Below, piece by piece: positions 9,536 through 19,654 of a stretch of 64,000 nt of DNA. Source of the DNA: Lichenicola cladoniae. Lineage in GTDB: Bacteria > Pseudomonadota > Alphaproteobacteria > Acetobacterales > Acetobacteraceae. The DNA is taken from the NCBI RefSeq assembly GCF_013201075.1, contig NZ_CP053708.1, positions 4,469,501 through 4,533,500 of the forward strand, read 5' to 3'. Position numbers and translations under genes: made by a program. Numbering within the stretch: the stretch's first letter is position 1; each line of letters opens with the position of its first letter. Under the pieces are notes generated by a model, which was not told where the DNA came from, made no database searches, and saw nothing but the letters and a program-made list of their open reading frames with translations.

Positions 9536-9691
9536 GATCGCGCGTGACGGTGGTGTGCCGAGCGAGAGCTCCCTCTTCGGGAGCGCCCGTCGTTACTGTC
9601 GAGAACCGGAGCGGAGCGGCCGTCGGGCCGTGAGCACCGGAAGCGCAGACAGTGGCGTCGGATCGCCGGCACAGCGCCGTCACGCGTGATC
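9536..9691 (+). repeat. Hairpin repeat element, copy A
   Basis: First of three related intergenic elements. The core (9554-9673, 120 bp) is bounded by tgtgccg and cggcaca. The flanking arms 9536-9560 and 9667-9691 are complementary at 22 of 25 positions. Inside are a small hairpin gctccc/gggagc (9568-9584), a 14-position stem 9587-9600 with 9648-9661, and an apical cggcc/ggccg hairpin at 9617-9630. It ends one base before the aldehyde dehydrogenase stop codon at 9692-9694. The core sequence is shared with copies at 43009 and 57144, but the outer arms are not. Confidence 0.85.
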
Positions 9692-11212
<1,521 letters not shown>

Positions 11213-11245
11213 GACGGTCTCCCTCGTTTTCAGCCAGATTGCGCC

Positions 11246-12178
11246 TTATGACCGGCGCTGTTCCAGGTTGAATTCATTAAATTCGGCACCGGTCGCGAAT
11301 GCCTTCTGGGTCCCGGCGCGGGTCACCGAATGGGCGGCGTATCGGACCGCCTGGTCCAGTGCGGCATGAAGGTCGTGGTGAACGACATAATGTGCCGCGA
11401 ACGCCCCGATGAACGCATCGCCGGCACCGCTGGTATCGCGCACCTGCACCCGGACCGGCAGGATGTGCCGGGTCTCGTCGCGTGTGACCAGCAATGCGCC
11501 TTCGGCACCGAGTGTCACGATGATGGTGCCCATGCCGCGCTGCAGCAGAAGACGGGCGGCGATCTCGGCCTGGTGGCGATCGTCGGCGGGCAGACCTGTC
11601 AGGATCGACAACTCGGTCTGGTTCGGCATGAAGAAATCGACGCCGGCAATACGGTCGAGCGACAGCGCGGTGGTGGCCGGCGCCGGGTTCAGCAGCACCC
11701 GCTTGCCGTTCGCCCGCGCCCAGTCGATCGCGTGATAGACGCTGTCGAGCGGGATCTCGAGCTGCAGCAGGATCAGGTCGCAGCCGAGCAGGTCGGCGGC
11801 GGCCTGGTCGATGTCGGCCGGCAGGAGATGGTCGTTGGCACCCTTGACGATCAGGATGCTGTTGTCGCCGCGTGCGTCGACAAAGATCGGCGCCACGCCG
11901 CTGGATACGCCCGGCACCGCACGCACGTGGGTGCTGTCGATGCCAAGTGCGTGGAAGTTGGCGATCGTGTTGCCGCCGAACAGATCGTCGCCAACACGGC
12001 TCACCATCAGCACGTCGGCACCTAGCTTGGCGGCGGCGGCTGCCTGGTTGGCGCCCTTGCCGCCGGCGCCCATCTCGAAATGCGGCGCCTCCAGCGTCTC
12101 GCCGATGCGCGGCATGCGGTCGATCGTAGTGACTAGGTCGACCATGTTGCTGCCGATGACGCCGATGCGTGCGCTCAT
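11246..12178 (-). CDS. PfkB-family sugar kinase, ribokinase/deoxyribokinase-like
   Basis: This kinase of about 310 residues phosphorylates a pentose with ATP. The N-terminal MGAGGKGANQAAAAAKLGA is the ribokinase substrate-binding signature, and DTSGAGDAFIGAF near the C-terminus holds the catalytic Asp and anion hole. An upstream extension of the frame is rejected. The ATG at 12178 overlaps the stop of the mutarotase-like gene by 4 nt, an arrangement typical of coupled genes. Because deoC lies in the same cluster, 2-deoxyribose to 2-deoxyribose 5-phosphate is the likely reaction (inference). Plain ribokinase activity is the main alternative. Confidence 0.9.
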   Translation of the reverse strand: MSARIGVIGSNMVDLVTTIDRMPRIGETLEAPHFEMGAGGKGANQAAAAAKLGADVLMVSRVGDDLFGGNTIANFHALGIDSTHVRAVPGVSSGVAPIFVDARGDNSILIVKGANDHLLPADIDQAAADLLGCDLILLQLEIPLDSVYHAIDWARANGKRVLLNPAPATTALSLDRIAGVDFFMPNQTELSILTGLPADDRHQAEIAARLLLQRGMGTIIVTLGAEGALLVTRDETRHILPVRVQVRDTSGAGDAFIGAFAAHYVVHHDLHAALDQAVRYAAHSVTRAGTQKAFATGAEFNEFNLEQRRS

Positions 12179-13284
12179 GAACCCTGTCCGCCTGGGGTGT
12201 TCAGCGCGGCGATACGCTGCGCCATGTGCCCGGCTTCGCCGCGGTCGAGATGGCCGAGGGTCAGCGAGAAGTGTGTCTGGCCACCCGGCGGCACCAGCCG
12301 GACGTTGCCCTTGCGTTTTTCCGCGGTGTAGCCCTCCGGCTCGCAGGTGGAGGGCAGGGCGAACGCGGCGACACCCTGGTCCGGATCGTCGAGGAGCCAG
12401 CGCACGCAATGCGGAAACTCGGCCGGGGCATAGGTGAGCGCGAAGGCGTCGCCATCCGGGCGCTGCAGCATCAGCGACGTGCAGCCCGCTTCGTCGGTGT
12501 TCAGGCCCTTGATGTAGAATACCTGCTCGGGATCGTAGCGGTCCGGCTCGTCCAGAACCTGCATGCGGTCCGGTGCCGAGGCCAGGGTGTCGATCAGGGC
12601 GCGATAGGCGTCGGTCGGCTGCACATGCCCCGGGATCGCGCGCCGCACGACGACCGCTTCGGGCGTGAACGGCACCGGCTGGACGATCCGGCCGCCCGGC
12701 ACGAAGGCGAAGTTGACGTGCGCCATGTACATCAGCTCCATCGGCCGGCCGGAGCGGTTGTCGACCGACAGCGCCAGATCGAACAGCGCCGAACCCTCGG
12801 CCAGGGTGATGCTGGGGCGCGCCCGGTAGTGCGGACCGAAGCCCATAACGTGGTCGCGCTCGCTGGTCAGCCGCAAAGACAGCCTCCCATCCTGTTCCAG
12901 CAGTTCGAGCCAGGCGCTGCGCATGCGGGCGCAGGGAAACTCGCCATGTGCCGCATGATCGTCGCCGGCCGCCGGAACGCCGTTGCGAAGCAGGCCGCTA
13001 TGGAAGGCGAAGCATCCATAGGTGCCGCCGATGGTGTCCGACGGCAGCGGCATGTCGAAGCCGCTGCGCATGGCGAGGTCGACGCCGTCGAACGTCGCGT
13101 CCCAGATCATCTGGCCGAACCAGGGCAGGACCACCAGCTCGCCGCGTTCGTTGCGCAGCCGCAGGGCCTCGATGCCGCTCTCGTAGCGGAACAGCGCGGC
13201 GGACAGGCCGCCCGCCTGGATCACCGGGCGGTCCATCGACGAGAGGCCGTCGCGATGCAGCGGGATGGTGGCGAGGATGCGCAT
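12175..13284 (-). CDS. DUF4432/aldose-1-epimerase-like sugar mutarotase
   Basis: This 369-residue protein has the galactose-mutarotase beta-sandwich fold of the DUF4432 branch. Visible are ALRLRNERGELVVLPWFGQMIWDATFDG near the N-terminus, YGCFAFHSGLLRNG, HGEFPCARMRSAWLEL and PMELMYMAHVNFAFV. It probably interconverts anomers of the imported sugar before phosphorylation. DUF4432 proteins accompany deoxyribose genes in enterobacteria (deoX), in line with this neighbourhood. A start at the Met about 16 residues further in is also possible. It lies 3 nt behind the second permease gene and overlaps the kinase by 4 nt. Confidence 0.82.
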   Translation of the reverse strand: MRILATIPLHRDGLSSMDRPVIQAGGLSAALFRYESGIEALRLRNERGELVVLPWFGQMIWDATFDGVDLAMRSGFDMPLPSDTIGGTYGCFAFHSGLLRNGVPAAGDDHAAHGEFPCARMRSAWLELLEQDGRLSLRLTSERDHVMGFGPHYRARPSITLAEGSALFDLALSVDNRSGRPMELMYMAHVNFAFVPGGRIVQPVPFTPEAVVVRRAIPGHVQPTDAYRALIDTLASAPDRMQVLDEPDRYDPEQVFYIKGLNTDEAGCTSLMLQRPDGDAFALTYAPAEFPHCVRWLLDDPDQGVAAFALPSTCEPEGYTAEKRKGNVRLVPPGGQTHFSLTLGHLDRGEAGHMAQRIAALNTPGGQGS

Positions 13285-13287
13285 GGA

Positions 13288-14277
13288 TCAGCGCCTCGTG
13301 CGCAAGGCGTTGAGGGCGATCGACAGCAGCAGGAACGCGCCCCAGATGAAGTCGACCAGGAAGTTGCTGAACCGCATCAGTTGCAGCCCGGATGACAGCA
13401 GCATCAGCGCTAGCAGTGCCAGGATGATGCCCGGCACCGATCCGCGACCGCCGGCCGGGTTAGTGCCGCCAAGCACGGCGATCAGCACCGCCTCGAGCAG
13501 GTAGGACACGCCGTAGTCGGACTTGGCGGCGTTGGTCCGGCCGGACAGGATAATGCCGGCGATGCTGGCGAGCACGCCGCTCAGCATATAGGAGAAGAAA
13601 ACCGTGCGGCTGGTGCGCAGGCCGGCAAAGGTCGCGGCGCGCATGTTCGTGCCGATCAGCTTCAGGGCAATGCCGAACGAGGTGCGGGTGAGCAACACCA
13701 TCACCAGGGCGGCCACCGCCAGGAACACCAGCAAGGGTGCCGCCACGCCGAACAGGCGCCCGTTGCCGATCGCGCCCCACGCGGCCGGAAACCCGACGAT
13801 CGCCGGACCGCCGGTCAGCACCAGGGCGATGCCGGTGAAGATCTGGCCGGACCCGATCGTCGCCAGGATCGGGGTGATCCGGGCCCGCGATACCAGGAGG
13901 CCATTGATCGCCCCGGCGACCAGTCCGACCCCGAGTGCCATGCCGATGCCGGCCAGCACCGGGCCGACGCCCATATGCATCAGCCCCGGCCCGTGCGCTC
14001 CGCCATAGGCGTGGAAGAACAGGCCGGCGACGATCCCGGACAGGTTGGCGATGCCGATGACCGAGAGGTCGATGCCGCCGGTCAGCATAGCCAGCATCAT
14101 CGCGATCGACAGCAGGCCGAGTTCCGGCGCGACGTAGGTGATCGATTCGAACACATACGGGCGCAGGAACTTCTGCGGATTGAGTACCGCCATGGCGCCG
14201 AAGATCACCACCGTCAGCGCCACGAGTTGCAGCAGGGCCGGGTCGAGGCCCCTGATGCGACGGGAAAGGCGGTTCAT
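13288..14277 (-). CDS. Sugar ABC transporter permease (RbsC/BPD_transp_2 family), second subunit
   Basis: This 329-residue inner-membrane protein has about eight to ten hydrophobic segments and the family signature EAVLIAVLGGTNPAGGRGSVPG in the C-terminal half. It begins MNRLSRRIRGLDPALLQLVALTVVIFGAMAVLNP and contains LTGGIDLSVIGIANLSGI, the conserved substrate-path motif of ribose-type permeases. It overlaps the other permease gene by 4 nt (TGA/ATG). Together the two would form a heterodimeric channel, in contrast to the single-permease system at 25829. Substrate is inferred from deoC and the kinase. Confidence 0.93.
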   Translation of the reverse strand: MNRLSRRIRGLDPALLQLVALTVVIFGAMAVLNPQKFLRPYVFESITYVAPELGLLSIAMMLAMLTGGIDLSVIGIANLSGIVAGLFFHAYGGAHGPGLMHMGVGPVLAGIGMALGVGLVAGAINGLLVSRARITPILATIGSGQIFTGIALVLTGGPAIVGFPAAWGAIGNGRLFGVAAPLLVFLAVAALVMVLLTRTSFGIALKLIGTNMRAATFAGLRTSRTVFFSYMLSGVLASIAGIILSGRTNAAKSDYGVSYLLEAVLIAVLGGTNPAGGRGSVPGIILALLALMLLSSGLQLMRFSNFLVDFIWGAFLLLSIALNALRTRR

Positions 14278-15293
14278 GCGCCGCGCCTCCGGTCGCGCCA
14301 GGACGTCGCACCGGCCGCGACGATCACCACGAGGCCCACGACGATGCGCTGCCAGGTGGTGTCGATATGCATGATGATCAGGCTGTTGGTGAGCATGACC
14401 AGGGTGAACACGCCGAGCATGGTACCGACCACGCTGCCACGGCCGCCGAAGATGCTCACGCCGCCCAGCACGACCGCGGCGATCACGTCGATCTCCATCC
14501 CGACCATGTCGTGCGGATTGGCGATCCAGATCATCGAGCCATGCAGCAGCCCGGCGAACCCGGCCAGCGCGCCGGCCAGGCCATAGATGAAGAAGGTGGT
14601 GCCGCGCACGCTGAAGCCGGCGCGCCGGGCCGCTTCCTCGCCGCCACCGAGCGCGTAGATGCTGCGGCCGATCAGCGTGTAGCGCAGCATCATGTGCACC
14701 CCGAAGGCCAGGGCGAGATACACCAGCACCATCGCCGACAGCCCGGCCGGCTGCCCGCCGGCCTGGCTCACATGCAGGATCTGGGTGCGGCCGAAGGCGA
14801 TCAGCGCGGGCGGCATCTGGTCGATGTTGATCTGGCTGGGACTGACCGCGCCGAGCAGGAAGCCGCGCACCGCGGTGCCGGTGCCGAGCGTCACGATCAG
14901 CGGGATCATGCGCAGCCCGTGCACGAACATCGCGTTCACCAGGCCCAGCGTCAGGCCGATCGCGGTCGCCGCGATGAAGGGCAGCAGCACCCCGTCATAG
15001 GGCAGCGCGATCATCGCCTTGATGGTCAGGTACATCGCGGCGATCGCGAAGGCCGGGAACGACACGTCGATCCCGCCGGACAGCATCACGATCATCACGC
15101 CGAGCGCCAGGATGCCGGTGATGACGTTGGCGCGCAGCAGGCTGAACAGGTTGGCCGCGTCCCAGAATGCCGGGTTGATCAGGCCGATGACCACCATCGA
15201 CACCAGTGCCAGCAGGGCGACCGCCATCTCGGGCCGGCGCAGCAGGAGGCGCAGGGTGCCGGTGCGCGCGGGTGTCGCGATGGTGGCGCTCAT
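14274..15293 (-). CDS. Sugar ABC transporter permease (RbsC/BPD_transp_2 family), first subunit
   Basis: This 339-residue membrane subunit has multiple hydrophobic helices, the motif LSGGIDVSFPAFAIAAMYLT after about residue 70, and VVLGGVSIFGGRGSVVG in the C-terminal part. It partners the permease at 13288. Its start overlaps the ATPase stop by 4 nt, and the next permease overlaps its own stop, so translation is likely coupled through ATPase, permease 1 and permease 2. The pattern of ATPase plus two permeases resembles the Lsr and rhamnose importers. Confidence 0.93.
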   Translation of the reverse strand: MSATIATPARTGTLRLLLRRPEMAVALLALVSMVVIGLINPAFWDAANLFSLLRANVITGILALGVMIVMLSGGIDVSFPAFAIAAMYLTIKAMIALPYDGVLLPFIAATAIGLTLGLVNAMFVHGLRMIPLIVTLGTGTAVRGFLLGAVSPSQINIDQMPPALIAFGRTQILHVSQAGGQPAGLSAMVLVYLALAFGVHMMLRYTLIGRSIYALGGGEEAARRAGFSVRGTTFFIYGLAGALAGFAGLLHGSMIWIANPHDMVGMEIDVIAAVVLGGVSIFGGRGSVVGTMLGVFTLVMLTNSLIIMHIDTTWQRIVVGLVVIVAAGATSWRDRRRGA

Positions 15294-16801
15294 GTCAAAG
15301 CCTTCAGGCGCTCGGAAAGCCGGCGCTCGCGCAGGCGCGGCGGCTCATGCCCGGCCAGCTCCTCGACCAGCCGGCCGCGATGCATGACCAGGATGCGGTT
15401 GCAGTTGCCGACCAGCTCGGGAAGGTCGTCGGAAATCATCAGCACGCCGAGACCGCGCTCGCGGGCCAGGGCACGGATGGTGCGGTGGATACCCGCCTTG
15501 GAACCGACATCGACGCCGACGGTGGGGCCGTTCAGGATCAGCAGACGGGGCTCCTGCAGCAGCCATCTACCGATCACCACACGCTGCTGGTTGCCGCCGG
15601 ACAGTTGCATCACCGGCCGGTCGCCGGTCGGCGTGGCGATGGTCATGTCCCTGATCGTGCGGGCGGCGGCGTCGCTGGCGGCCCGGGTGCGCATCAGGCC
15701 GAACCGGCTCAGCACGTCGAGGGAACTCGCGATGATGTTGCGGTCGATGGTCTCCGGCAGGAACAGGCCCTCGGTGAGGCGATCTTCCGGGACGTAGGCG
15801 ATGTGCTGATTGATCGCACTGCGCACGCTGTCGAGCCGGATCGGCCTTCCATCCAGGCTGATGGTCCCACGATAGCGAGGGCGCATGCCGAACAAGGCCA
15901 GCGCGAGCTCGGTACGGCCGGAACCGAGCAGGCCGGAGATGCCGACGATCTCGCCCGGCATCAGTCGCAGCGACACGTCCTGCAGTTCGCCGGGAACGGT
16001 TAACCCGTCGACTTCGAGCAGCGGGCTCACCTGCGAATCCGCCGGCGGTTCCCAGAGATACGGTTCCTCGGCGATGTCGGTGCCGGTCATGGCGCGGGTG
16101 ATCGCCACCTCGTCGAAATCGGCGATCGGGCCGTTGGCGACCACCCGCCCGGACCGCATCACGCTCAGGCGCTCGCTGATGTCGAGCATCTCGCGCATCT
16201 TGTGGCTGACGAACAGGATCGCGATGCCGCGCGCCTGGATGTCGCGAACCACGCCGAACAGGGTGGCGACCTCGCGGCCGGTCAGGGCCGTGGTCGGCTC
16301 GTCCATGATCAGCAGTCGCGGATCGGCCATCAGTGCGCGCGCGATGGCAACCAGCTGACGTCCCGACACCGGCAGGCTGTCGACGGTTGCGTCGAGATCA
16401 AGATGCACGCCGAGCCGCTGCACCGCCGCCTCGGCATGCTCGCGCATGCGGCGCCAGTTAACGATGCGCCGCCGGTTGCGCAACTCGGCGCCGATCGACA
16501 GGTTCTCGGCGACCGTCAGGTTCCCGAACAGCGAGAAATCCTGGTAGATCACCTGCACCCCGAGCGCGATCGCCTGGCGCGGCGTCATCGCGCCGACATC
16601 GGCGCCGTCGATCAGGATGGCACCCCGATCGACCGCGTTGATGCCCGAGATCACCTTGATCAACGTCGATTTTCCGGACCCGTTCTCGCCGGCCAGGCAA
16701 TGGATCTCGCCGGCGCCGATGCTGAGCGACACGCCGTCGAGCGCCTTCACACCAGCAAAGTGCTTGGCGACATCGCGCAGTTCGAGAAGCGGAACGGTCA
16801 T
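15290..16801 (-). CDS. Sugar ABC transporter ATP-binding protein (RbsA/XylG type, two nucleotide-binding domains)
   Basis: This 503-residue cytoplasmic ATPase carries two fused ABC domains. The first has GENGSGKSTLIKVISG (Walker A, near residue 40), LPVSGRQLVAIARALMADPRLLIMDEPTTAL (signature and Walker B). The second has the degenerate GLLGSGRTELALALFG P-loop and LSGGNQQRVVIGRWLLQEP, as usual for this family. In the second Walker B region the sequence reads LLILNGPTVGVDVG, where Asn-Gly replaces the expected Asp-Glu, which would weaken or abolish hydrolysis at that site. It lies 15 nt behind the binding-protein gene. Confidence 0.93.
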   Translation of the reverse strand: MTVPLLELRDVAKHFAGVKALDGVSLSIGAGEIHCLAGENGSGKSTLIKVISGINAVDRGAILIDGADVGAMTPRQAIALGVQVIYQDFSLFGNLTVAENLSIGAELRNRRRIVNWRRMREHAEAAVQRLGVHLDLDATVDSLPVSGRQLVAIARALMADPRLLIMDEPTTALTGREVATLFGVVRDIQARGIAILFVSHKMREMLDISERLSVMRSGRVVANGPIADFDEVAITRAMTGTDIAEEPYLWEPPADSQVSPLLEVDGLTVPGELQDVSLRLMPGEIVGISGLLGSGRTELALALFGMRPRYRGTISLDGRPIRLDSVRSAINQHIAYVPEDRLTEGLFLPETIDRNIIASSLDVLSRFGLMRTRAASDAAARTIRDMTIATPTGDRPVMQLSGGNQQRVVIGRWLLQEPRLLILNGPTVGVDVGSKAGIHRTIRALARERGLGVLMISDDLPELVGNCNRILVMHRGRLVEELAGHEPPRLRERRLSERLKALT

Positions 16802-16816
16802 GACCGGAACAACCAG

Positions 16817-17896
16817 TTAGAAGTTGTACTCGCCCATGTTGGCCTTGGTGACCCCGACCCAGCCCTGCCCGGCGAAAACGTTCGGCCGCTTGGGGTCGTT
16901 GTTCTTGATGTCTTCGTACCCCTTGAGGCCGAGATTGAGCCCTGCCTTGATCGGCTTCTTGGCCAGCGCCATCACCGCGAGGACATTCATCGCATAGCCG
17001 GCGATCGCCGGGTCCCAGAACTGGATGTAGTCGATGTCGCCATCCTTGAGATACTGGCCGGCGACCGACACCAGCCCGGTGCCGGAAAAGAACAGTTTCC
17101 CCTTCAGGCCGCGCTCGGCAATGAGCCGTCCGGCGCCGGCGGAGGTCGGCATCGGTGCGCCCAGGATGCCGCGCAGGTCCGGGTAGGTGGTCAGGATCTC
17201 TTTGAGCTTGTTGTAGTCGGTGGCGGCGTCGTCGTTGGTCTCGATGCGCTGCGTCGCCTGGCTCATCTTGGGGAAGTTCTTGACCTGATAGGCCACGGCG
17301 CCATCGATCCACTCGTTCTGCGACGTCGAGGTGAGGCTGCCGACGGTAGCGATATACTTGCCCTCGCCACCCATCTGCTGGCCGAGATTTTCCATCAGCT
17401 TGGCGCCGTAGGCGTGGTTGTCGAACGCCTCGATGTCGTAGTCTGTCGCTTGCAGGTTCGATGCCTCATGCGAGATAACGATGATGCCGCGGTCGCGCGC
17501 CTTCTGCAGTACCGGCTCGACCGCCTCGACCGAGAACGGAACGATGCAGATCGCATCGACGCCCTGGGCGATCAGGGTCTCGACGATACCGACCTGTGCG
17601 GCGGCATCGGCCTGGCTCGGGCCGACCATCCAGGTATCGTGGCCGTTATCGGCGCCGAACTGCTTCACGCCCACGCGCATGCGGTCGAACCAGGCGATGC
17701 CATCGAGCTTCACGACGGTGGCGATCGAGTATTTCTTGGTAGCCTTCGCGGTGATGTCCTTGGGCACCGCGGCCGCATCGACGGCGCTGGCGGCCGCGGC
17801 GGCGAAGCCCGGCTGCGCGAACCCGGCGCCGGCGACAAGTCCACCGATGCCGGCGGTGGCCATCAGAGAAAAGCTGCGGCGTGTAACCTTGATCAT
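16817..17896 (-). CDS. Sugar ABC transporter periplasmic substrate-binding protein (LsrB/RhaS-like)
   Basis: This periplasmic binding protein of about 359 residues delivers sugar to the adjacent importer. The start at 17896 is chosen because an AGGGACG ribosome binding site precedes it and MIKVTRRSFSLMATAGIGGL then gives a clean Tat-type signal with the twin-arginine RRSFS. The longer frame upstream lacks such features. The mature part has the type I periplasmic-binding fold (QVGIVETLIAQGVDAICIVPFSVEAVEPVLQKARDRGIIVISHE). Closest family look is the LsrB/RhaS group. The most likely ligand in this context is 2-deoxyribose or another pentose (inference). Confidence 0.9.
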   Translation of the reverse strand: MIKVTRRSFSLMATAGIGGLVAGAGFAQPGFAAAAASAVDAAAVPKDITAKATKKYSIATVVKLDGIAWFDRMRVGVKQFGADNGHDTWMVGPSQADAAAQVGIVETLIAQGVDAICIVPFSVEAVEPVLQKARDRGIIVISHEASNLQATDYDIEAFDNHAYGAKLMENLGQQMGGEGKYIATVGSLTSTSQNEWIDGAVAYQVKNFPKMSQATQRIETNDDAATDYNKLKEILTTYPDLRGILGAPMPTSAGAGRLIAERGLKGKLFFSGTGLVSVAGQYLKDGDIDYIQFWDPAIAGYAMNVLAVMALAKKPIKAGLNLGLKGYEDIKNNDPKRPNVFAGQGWVGVTKANMGEYNF

Positions 17897-17975
17897 GAGT
17901 TTCGTCCCTGTTGTCTGCCGGCGTTCAATGCGCTGTGCTTGACTGTTCTCGTATAGCCCGGCGTGTCCGGCCCCG

Positions 17976-18662
17976 TCAGTAGCTGCCGGCAACCGGCGCG
18001 GTCTGGGTCACCAAAGCGATACCCGAACTGGTGCCGATCCGGTTGGCGCCGGCGGCGATCATCGCATGGGCCGCCTCGAGCGTGCGCACGCCGCCGGATG
18101 CCTTCACCCCCAGCGACGGCCCGACCACCGAGCGCATCAGCGCGACGTCCTCGATCGTCGCCCCGCTGGTCGAGAAGCCGGTCGAGGTCTTCACGAAATC
18201 CGCGCCGGCCTGAACGGAAAGCTCGCAGGCGAGCCGCTTCTCGGCATCTGTCAGCAGGCAGGTCTCGATGATGACCTTGAGCACCTGGTTCTTGCAGGCG
18301 GCGCGCACGGCGACGATGTCGGCCAGCACTATTTCGCGCAGGCCTTCCTTCAGTGCACCGACCGGGATGACCATGTCGATTTCCTCAGCACCCGCGGCGA
18401 CCGCCTCGGTGGTCTCGATCGCCTTGACCGTGGATGGCATGGCGCCGAGCGGGAAGCCGACCACCGAGCACACGCGCACGGTGCTGCCGCGCAGCTGTTC
18501 GGCCACCAGCGGCACATGGATGGAATTGACGCAGACCGAGCGGAACCCGTGCGCCTTGGCCTCGTCGCAGAACTGGCGAACCTGCGCCTGGGTCGCGTCC
18601 GGCTTCAGGATGGTGTGGTCGATCAGCAGTGCGAGATCCGTAGCAGAAATCACATCGGTCAT
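17976..18662 (-). CDS. deoC: Deoxyribose-phosphate aldolase
   Basis: DeoC cleaves 2-deoxyribose 5-phosphate to glyceraldehyde 3-phosphate and acetaldehyde by Schiff-base chemistry. In the 228-residue product the catalytic Lys is in FVKTSTGFS, the proton-relay Lys is in VKASGGVRT, and the conserved Asp is in [15 protein letters not shown]. The start at 18662 ([21 protein letters not shown]) is supported by GAGGA 7 nt upstream on the minus strand. The much longer open frame upstream is rejected. It is the first gene of the minus-strand module and is divergent from the DeoR-family regulator. The acetaldehyde it makes is the natural substrate of the dehydrogenase at 9692. Confidence 0.95.
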   Translation of the reverse strand: MTDVISATDLALLIDHTILKPDATQAQVRQFCDEAKAHGFRSVCVNSIHVPLVAEQLRGSTVRVCSVVGFPLGAMPSTVKAIETTEAVAAGAEEIDMVIPVGALKEGLREIVLADIVAVRAACKNQVLKVIIETCLLTDAEKRLACELSVQAGADFVKTSTGFSTSGATIEDVALMRSVVGPSLGVKASGGVRTLEAAHAMIAAGANRIGTSSGIALVTQTAPVAGSY

Positions 18663-18781
18663 GACGATATCCTCGTTACAACAGGCGTGACGCTGGCACC
18701 CGTTTGTTAAAACTCTCACATTTGGTAGTCTGCTCACATCGTCCATGTGCCAGTCAAGCCGACGGGTGTTCCGGAGACCCA
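18663..18781. promoter_or_regulatory. Divergent deoC/deoR-family promoter region with direct repeats
   Basis: The 119 bases between the two divergent start codons hold two copies of ctcacat (18715-18721 and 18733-18739) with starts 18 nt apart, about two helical turns. Direct repeats of this kind are plausible operator half-sites for a DeoR-type regulator (inference). I could not fix the -35 and -10 boxes with confidence. Confidence 0.35.
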
Positions 18782-19540
18782 ATGATCCAGCCGCCATCTT
18801 CGAACCCTGAGCCACCGATACCGGAGACCGGGGCCGCAGCCCGTCGTGCCGTACGACTGGAGCGCCTGCGGGCACTGGCCTCGGGGGACGGCGCACTTCG
18901 GCTGGGCGATGCGGCGCGGGCACTCGACGTATCGACGATGACGCTGCGCCGCGATCTCACCGAGGCCTCCAGCGGTCTCGAACTGCTCGGCGGCTATGTC
19001 GTGGTCCGGAACGGGTCGACCGCATCGAACTATACGCTGGATGCCGAGCAGGACGTCCATATCCAGGCAAAATCCGAGGCCGCACGGCGGGCGGCTGCTC
19101 TGGTCGAGACCGGCGATACGATCTTCGTCGACTGTGGCACGACCATGCCGCATTTGCTGGCGGCACTTCCCGCACATGCCGAGATCACGATCGTCTGCTA
19201 CGCGCTGAACGTTGCGAACGCAGCGTGTCGTCTTGCGCGGGCGCAGCTGTTCCTGCTGGGCGGGCTGTTCCATCCCGCATCGGTCACCTTCCTGTCGGAG
19301 GAGGCGCTACGCAGCCTGCAGCACCTGAACATCAACAAGGCATTCATCTCCGCGGGCGGACTGCACGAAGTGCGTGGCGCAAGCTGCTCGAATTTCACCG
19401 AGGTGCCGGTCAAGCGGGCGGTGCTCGAGCGCGCGATCCGATCGTTCCTGGTGATCGACAGCAGCAAGCTCGGCCAGGTGAAGCCGGCGCATTTCGCGTC
19501 CGTGCAATCGTTTGAGTCCGTCATTACGGAAATCGCTTAA
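18782..19540 (+). CDS. DeoR/GlpR family transcriptional regulator
   Basis: This regulator of about 252 residues has an N-terminal DeoR helix-turn-helix ([34 protein letters not shown], about residues 24-60) and a C-terminal sugar-phosphate sensor with the isomerase-like fold. Sensor motifs are visible in [17 protein letters not shown] and [15 protein letters not shown]. The start at 18782 follows GGAGA and leaves a normal divergent promoter region. An earlier ATG at 18704 would run through that region. By position it should control deoC and the transport module, responding to a sugar phosphate such as deoxyribose 5-phosphate (inference). It could also influence the polyol operon that starts 114 bases downstream. 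Confidence 0.9.
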   Translation: MIQPPSSNPEPPIPETGAAARRAVRLERLRALASGDGALRLGDAARALDVSTMTLRRDLTEASSGLELLGGYVVVRNGSTASNYTLDAEQDVHIQAKSEAARRAAALVETGDTIFVDCGTTMPHLLAALPAHAEITIVCYALNVANAACRLARAQLFLLGGLFHPASVTFLSEEALRSLQHLNINKAFISAGGLHEVRGASCSNFTEVPVKRAVLERAIRSFLVIDSSKLGQVKPAHFASVQSFESVITEIA

Positions 19541-19654
19541 CTCCCTGGTCTCATTCCGCACTGCACAATGCGCATTCAGCATTGACAGCGCTCGGCTAGC
19601 TACCTACCGCTAGTCCCATAAGAGCGAAAAATGCTCGAATGTGAGGAAATGAGT
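19541..19654 (+). promoter_or_regulatory. Probable promoter region of the polyol ABC operon
   Basis: The stretch contains a TTGACA box at 19582-19587. A fitting -10 box 17 nt downstream (taccgc) is poor. A 10-bp palindrome aatgcgcatt lies just upstream at 19567-19576 and could be a regulator site. The ribosome binding site GAGGAA is at 19643-19648. Confidence 0.35.

Noticed and set aside
9554-9673. The hairpin elements as small protein genes, since frames through them look alike between copies
   Set aside because: Similarity of translations follows from nucleotide identity. Frames lack starts and ribosome binding sites, copy B has a 10-bp deletion, and changes preserve base pairing rather than codons.
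9536-9691. The hairpin elements as integron attC sites or classical transposon ends
   Set aside because: No RYYYAAC/GTTRRRY core sites were seen, the outer arms differ between copies, and no integrase or transposase gene lies near any copy.
17897-17992. N-terminal extension of the binding protein to 17992
   Set aside because: The extension hides the Tat signal inside the protein, whereas the start at 17896 has a ribosome binding site and an ordinary leader.
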